A DNA stretch of 64,000 bases from Sphingomonadaceae bacterium (GTDB taxonomy: Bacteria; Pseudomonadota; Alphaproteobacteria; Sphingomonadales; Sphingomonadaceae): NCBI GenBank assembly GCA_024236155.1, contig JACKLA010000001.1, positions 1,302,001 to 1,366,000 on the forward strand. Reading direction: 5' to 3'. Each line of letters begins with the position of its first letter. The first letter of the stretch is position 1. This document shows, one piece after another, positions 63,473 through 64,000 of this stretch. Under the pieces are notes generated by a model. The model had not been told where the DNA came from. It worked only from the letters and a program-made list of their open reading frames with translations, and did not search any database. A program made the translations under genes and the position numbers.

Positions 63473-64000
63473 ATGGTCGAACGGCAGGCAAATTTTGACG
63501 AGATGCATGCCGGGGACGGATCGGTCCGCCGCGCCTATGAAGATTATTGCGATTGGCATGATGAGCAGGAAGCCAAATGGCTAAGGCGCAAGCATGCCGA
63601 TGCCGAAACGACGTTCCGCAAGACTGGCATAACGTTCAATGTCTATGGTGAGGATGAAGCGGAAGAACGGCTGATCCCGTTCGATATGGTGCCGCGCATC
63701 ATCACCGCAGGCGAATGGCGGCGATTGACGCGCGGGATCGAGCAGCGCGTGAGTGCGCTCAACGCCTTCCTGTACGACCTCTATCACCGGCAGGAGATTG
63801 TCCGCGCCGGTCGCCTGCCCGAACGCCTGCTGCGCGACAATGCGGCATGGCTGCAGCAAATGGTCGGCTTCACCCCGCCGGGTGGGGTCTATACCCATAT
63901 CGTCGGTATCGACCTTGTCCGCACCGGCCCGAACGACTGGTTCGTGCTGGAGGACAATGCGCGCACCCCATCGGGCGTCAGCTACATGCTGGAAAACCGC
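63473..64000 (+). CDS. circularly permuted ATP-grasp protein (3' truncated)
   Basis: The frame stays open from ATG 63473 (behind CGGGGG) to the window edge: 176 codons. FDMVPRIITAGEWRRLTRGIEQRVSALNAFLYDLY and the later HIVGIDLVRTGPNDWFVLEDNARTPSGVSYMLENR are hallmarks of the DUF404/407 circularly permuted ATP-grasp family (COG2308). Such genes are normally followed by an alpha-E protein and a transglutaminase-like protease gene, which may lie beyond the edge. The true start is supported by the ribosome site and the family-like N-terminus. Confidence 0.9.
   Translation, partial: MVERQANFDEMHAGDGSVRRAYEDYCDWHDEQEAKWLRRKHADAETTFRKTGITFNVYGEDEAEERLIPFDMVPRIITAGEWRRLTRGIEQRVSALNAFLYDLYHRQEIVRAGRLPERLLRDNAAWLQQMVGFTPPGGVYTHIVGIDLVRTGPNDWFVLEDNARTPSGVSYMLENR

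Overview
This 64 kb window is high-G+C, tightly packed alphaproteobacterial chromosome. Overlapping stop/start codons are common, and no rRNA, tRNA, CRISPR array, insertion sequence or phage gene was found. Gene content points to Sphingomonadales, probably Erythrobacteraceae: a cbb3 oxidase operon ending in hemN, a TonB-dependent receptor at the head of an aromatic-catabolic operon, a hemC-hemD-mitofilin-like operon, and a lasso-peptide locus. The taxonomic call is inference from gene content only.

Layout. 1-8843 (+): ccoN (5' cut by the window edge), ccoO, ccoQ, ccoP, ccoG, ccoH, ccoI, ccoS, a small Cys/His-tailed protein and hemN. They form one coupled operon for the microaerobic terminal oxidase, its copper and assembly factors, and anaerobic haem synthesis. 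8840-14880: two thiolase-family proteins and a serine hydrolase (-), divergent from a crotonase and a CaiB/BaiF racemase/CoA-transferase (+), an acyl-CoA module. 14928-26870 (-): a 15-gene operon read from a TonB-dependent receptor through SDRs, three NTF2-like proteins, a DUF1857 protein, a 4-oxalocrotonate-type tautomerase, a fumarylacetoacetase-family protein, a GntR regulator, an aldehyde dehydrogenase, two VOC proteins (one a two-domain extradiol dioxygenase), a degenerate class II aldolase and a vinylpyruvate-type hydratase/decarboxylase. It looks like uptake plus meta-cleavage of an unidentified aromatic compound. 27204-30875: wrbA-like quinone reductase, fumarylacetoacetase, maleylacetoacetate isomerase and glutaryl-CoA dehydrogenase. 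30950-38753 (-): an isolated lasso B2-type protease gene, a receiver-only response regulator, HhH, small membrane and OmpA-like proteins, a VWA lipoprotein, a polysaccharide flippase, gpsA and tsaD. 38797-41375 (+): hemC, hemD and a mitofilin-like membrane protein. Then a UbiH-type monooxygenase (-) and a very large permease/FG-GAP/ASPIC fusion (+).

45955-53629 is the most interesting part. It is a lasso-peptide gene cluster with an unusually large tailoring set. A 45-residue precursor gene (48568-48705, -) has the expected Thr at -2, Gly1, Glu9 and a C-terminal Ser. It is followed by a 39-nt two-stem hairpin and then the asparagine-synthetase-like cyclase. The same strand carries the PqqD-like B1/RRE protein, an HPr-kinase-like peptide kinase, two sulfotransferases, an Asp/Asn beta-hydroxylase and a GT8-like glycosyltransferase; a nucleotidyltransferase-family gene is divergent. 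No B2 leader protease lies in the cluster; the only B2-like gene visible is the isolated one about 15 kb away at 30950-31423.

The right end holds housekeeping and envelope genes: a DsbD-type reductase, a lipoprotein, a predicted exported methyltransferase, an S10 peptidase, uvrB, an alpha/beta hydrolase and the start of a circularly permuted ATP-grasp protein cut by the window edge.
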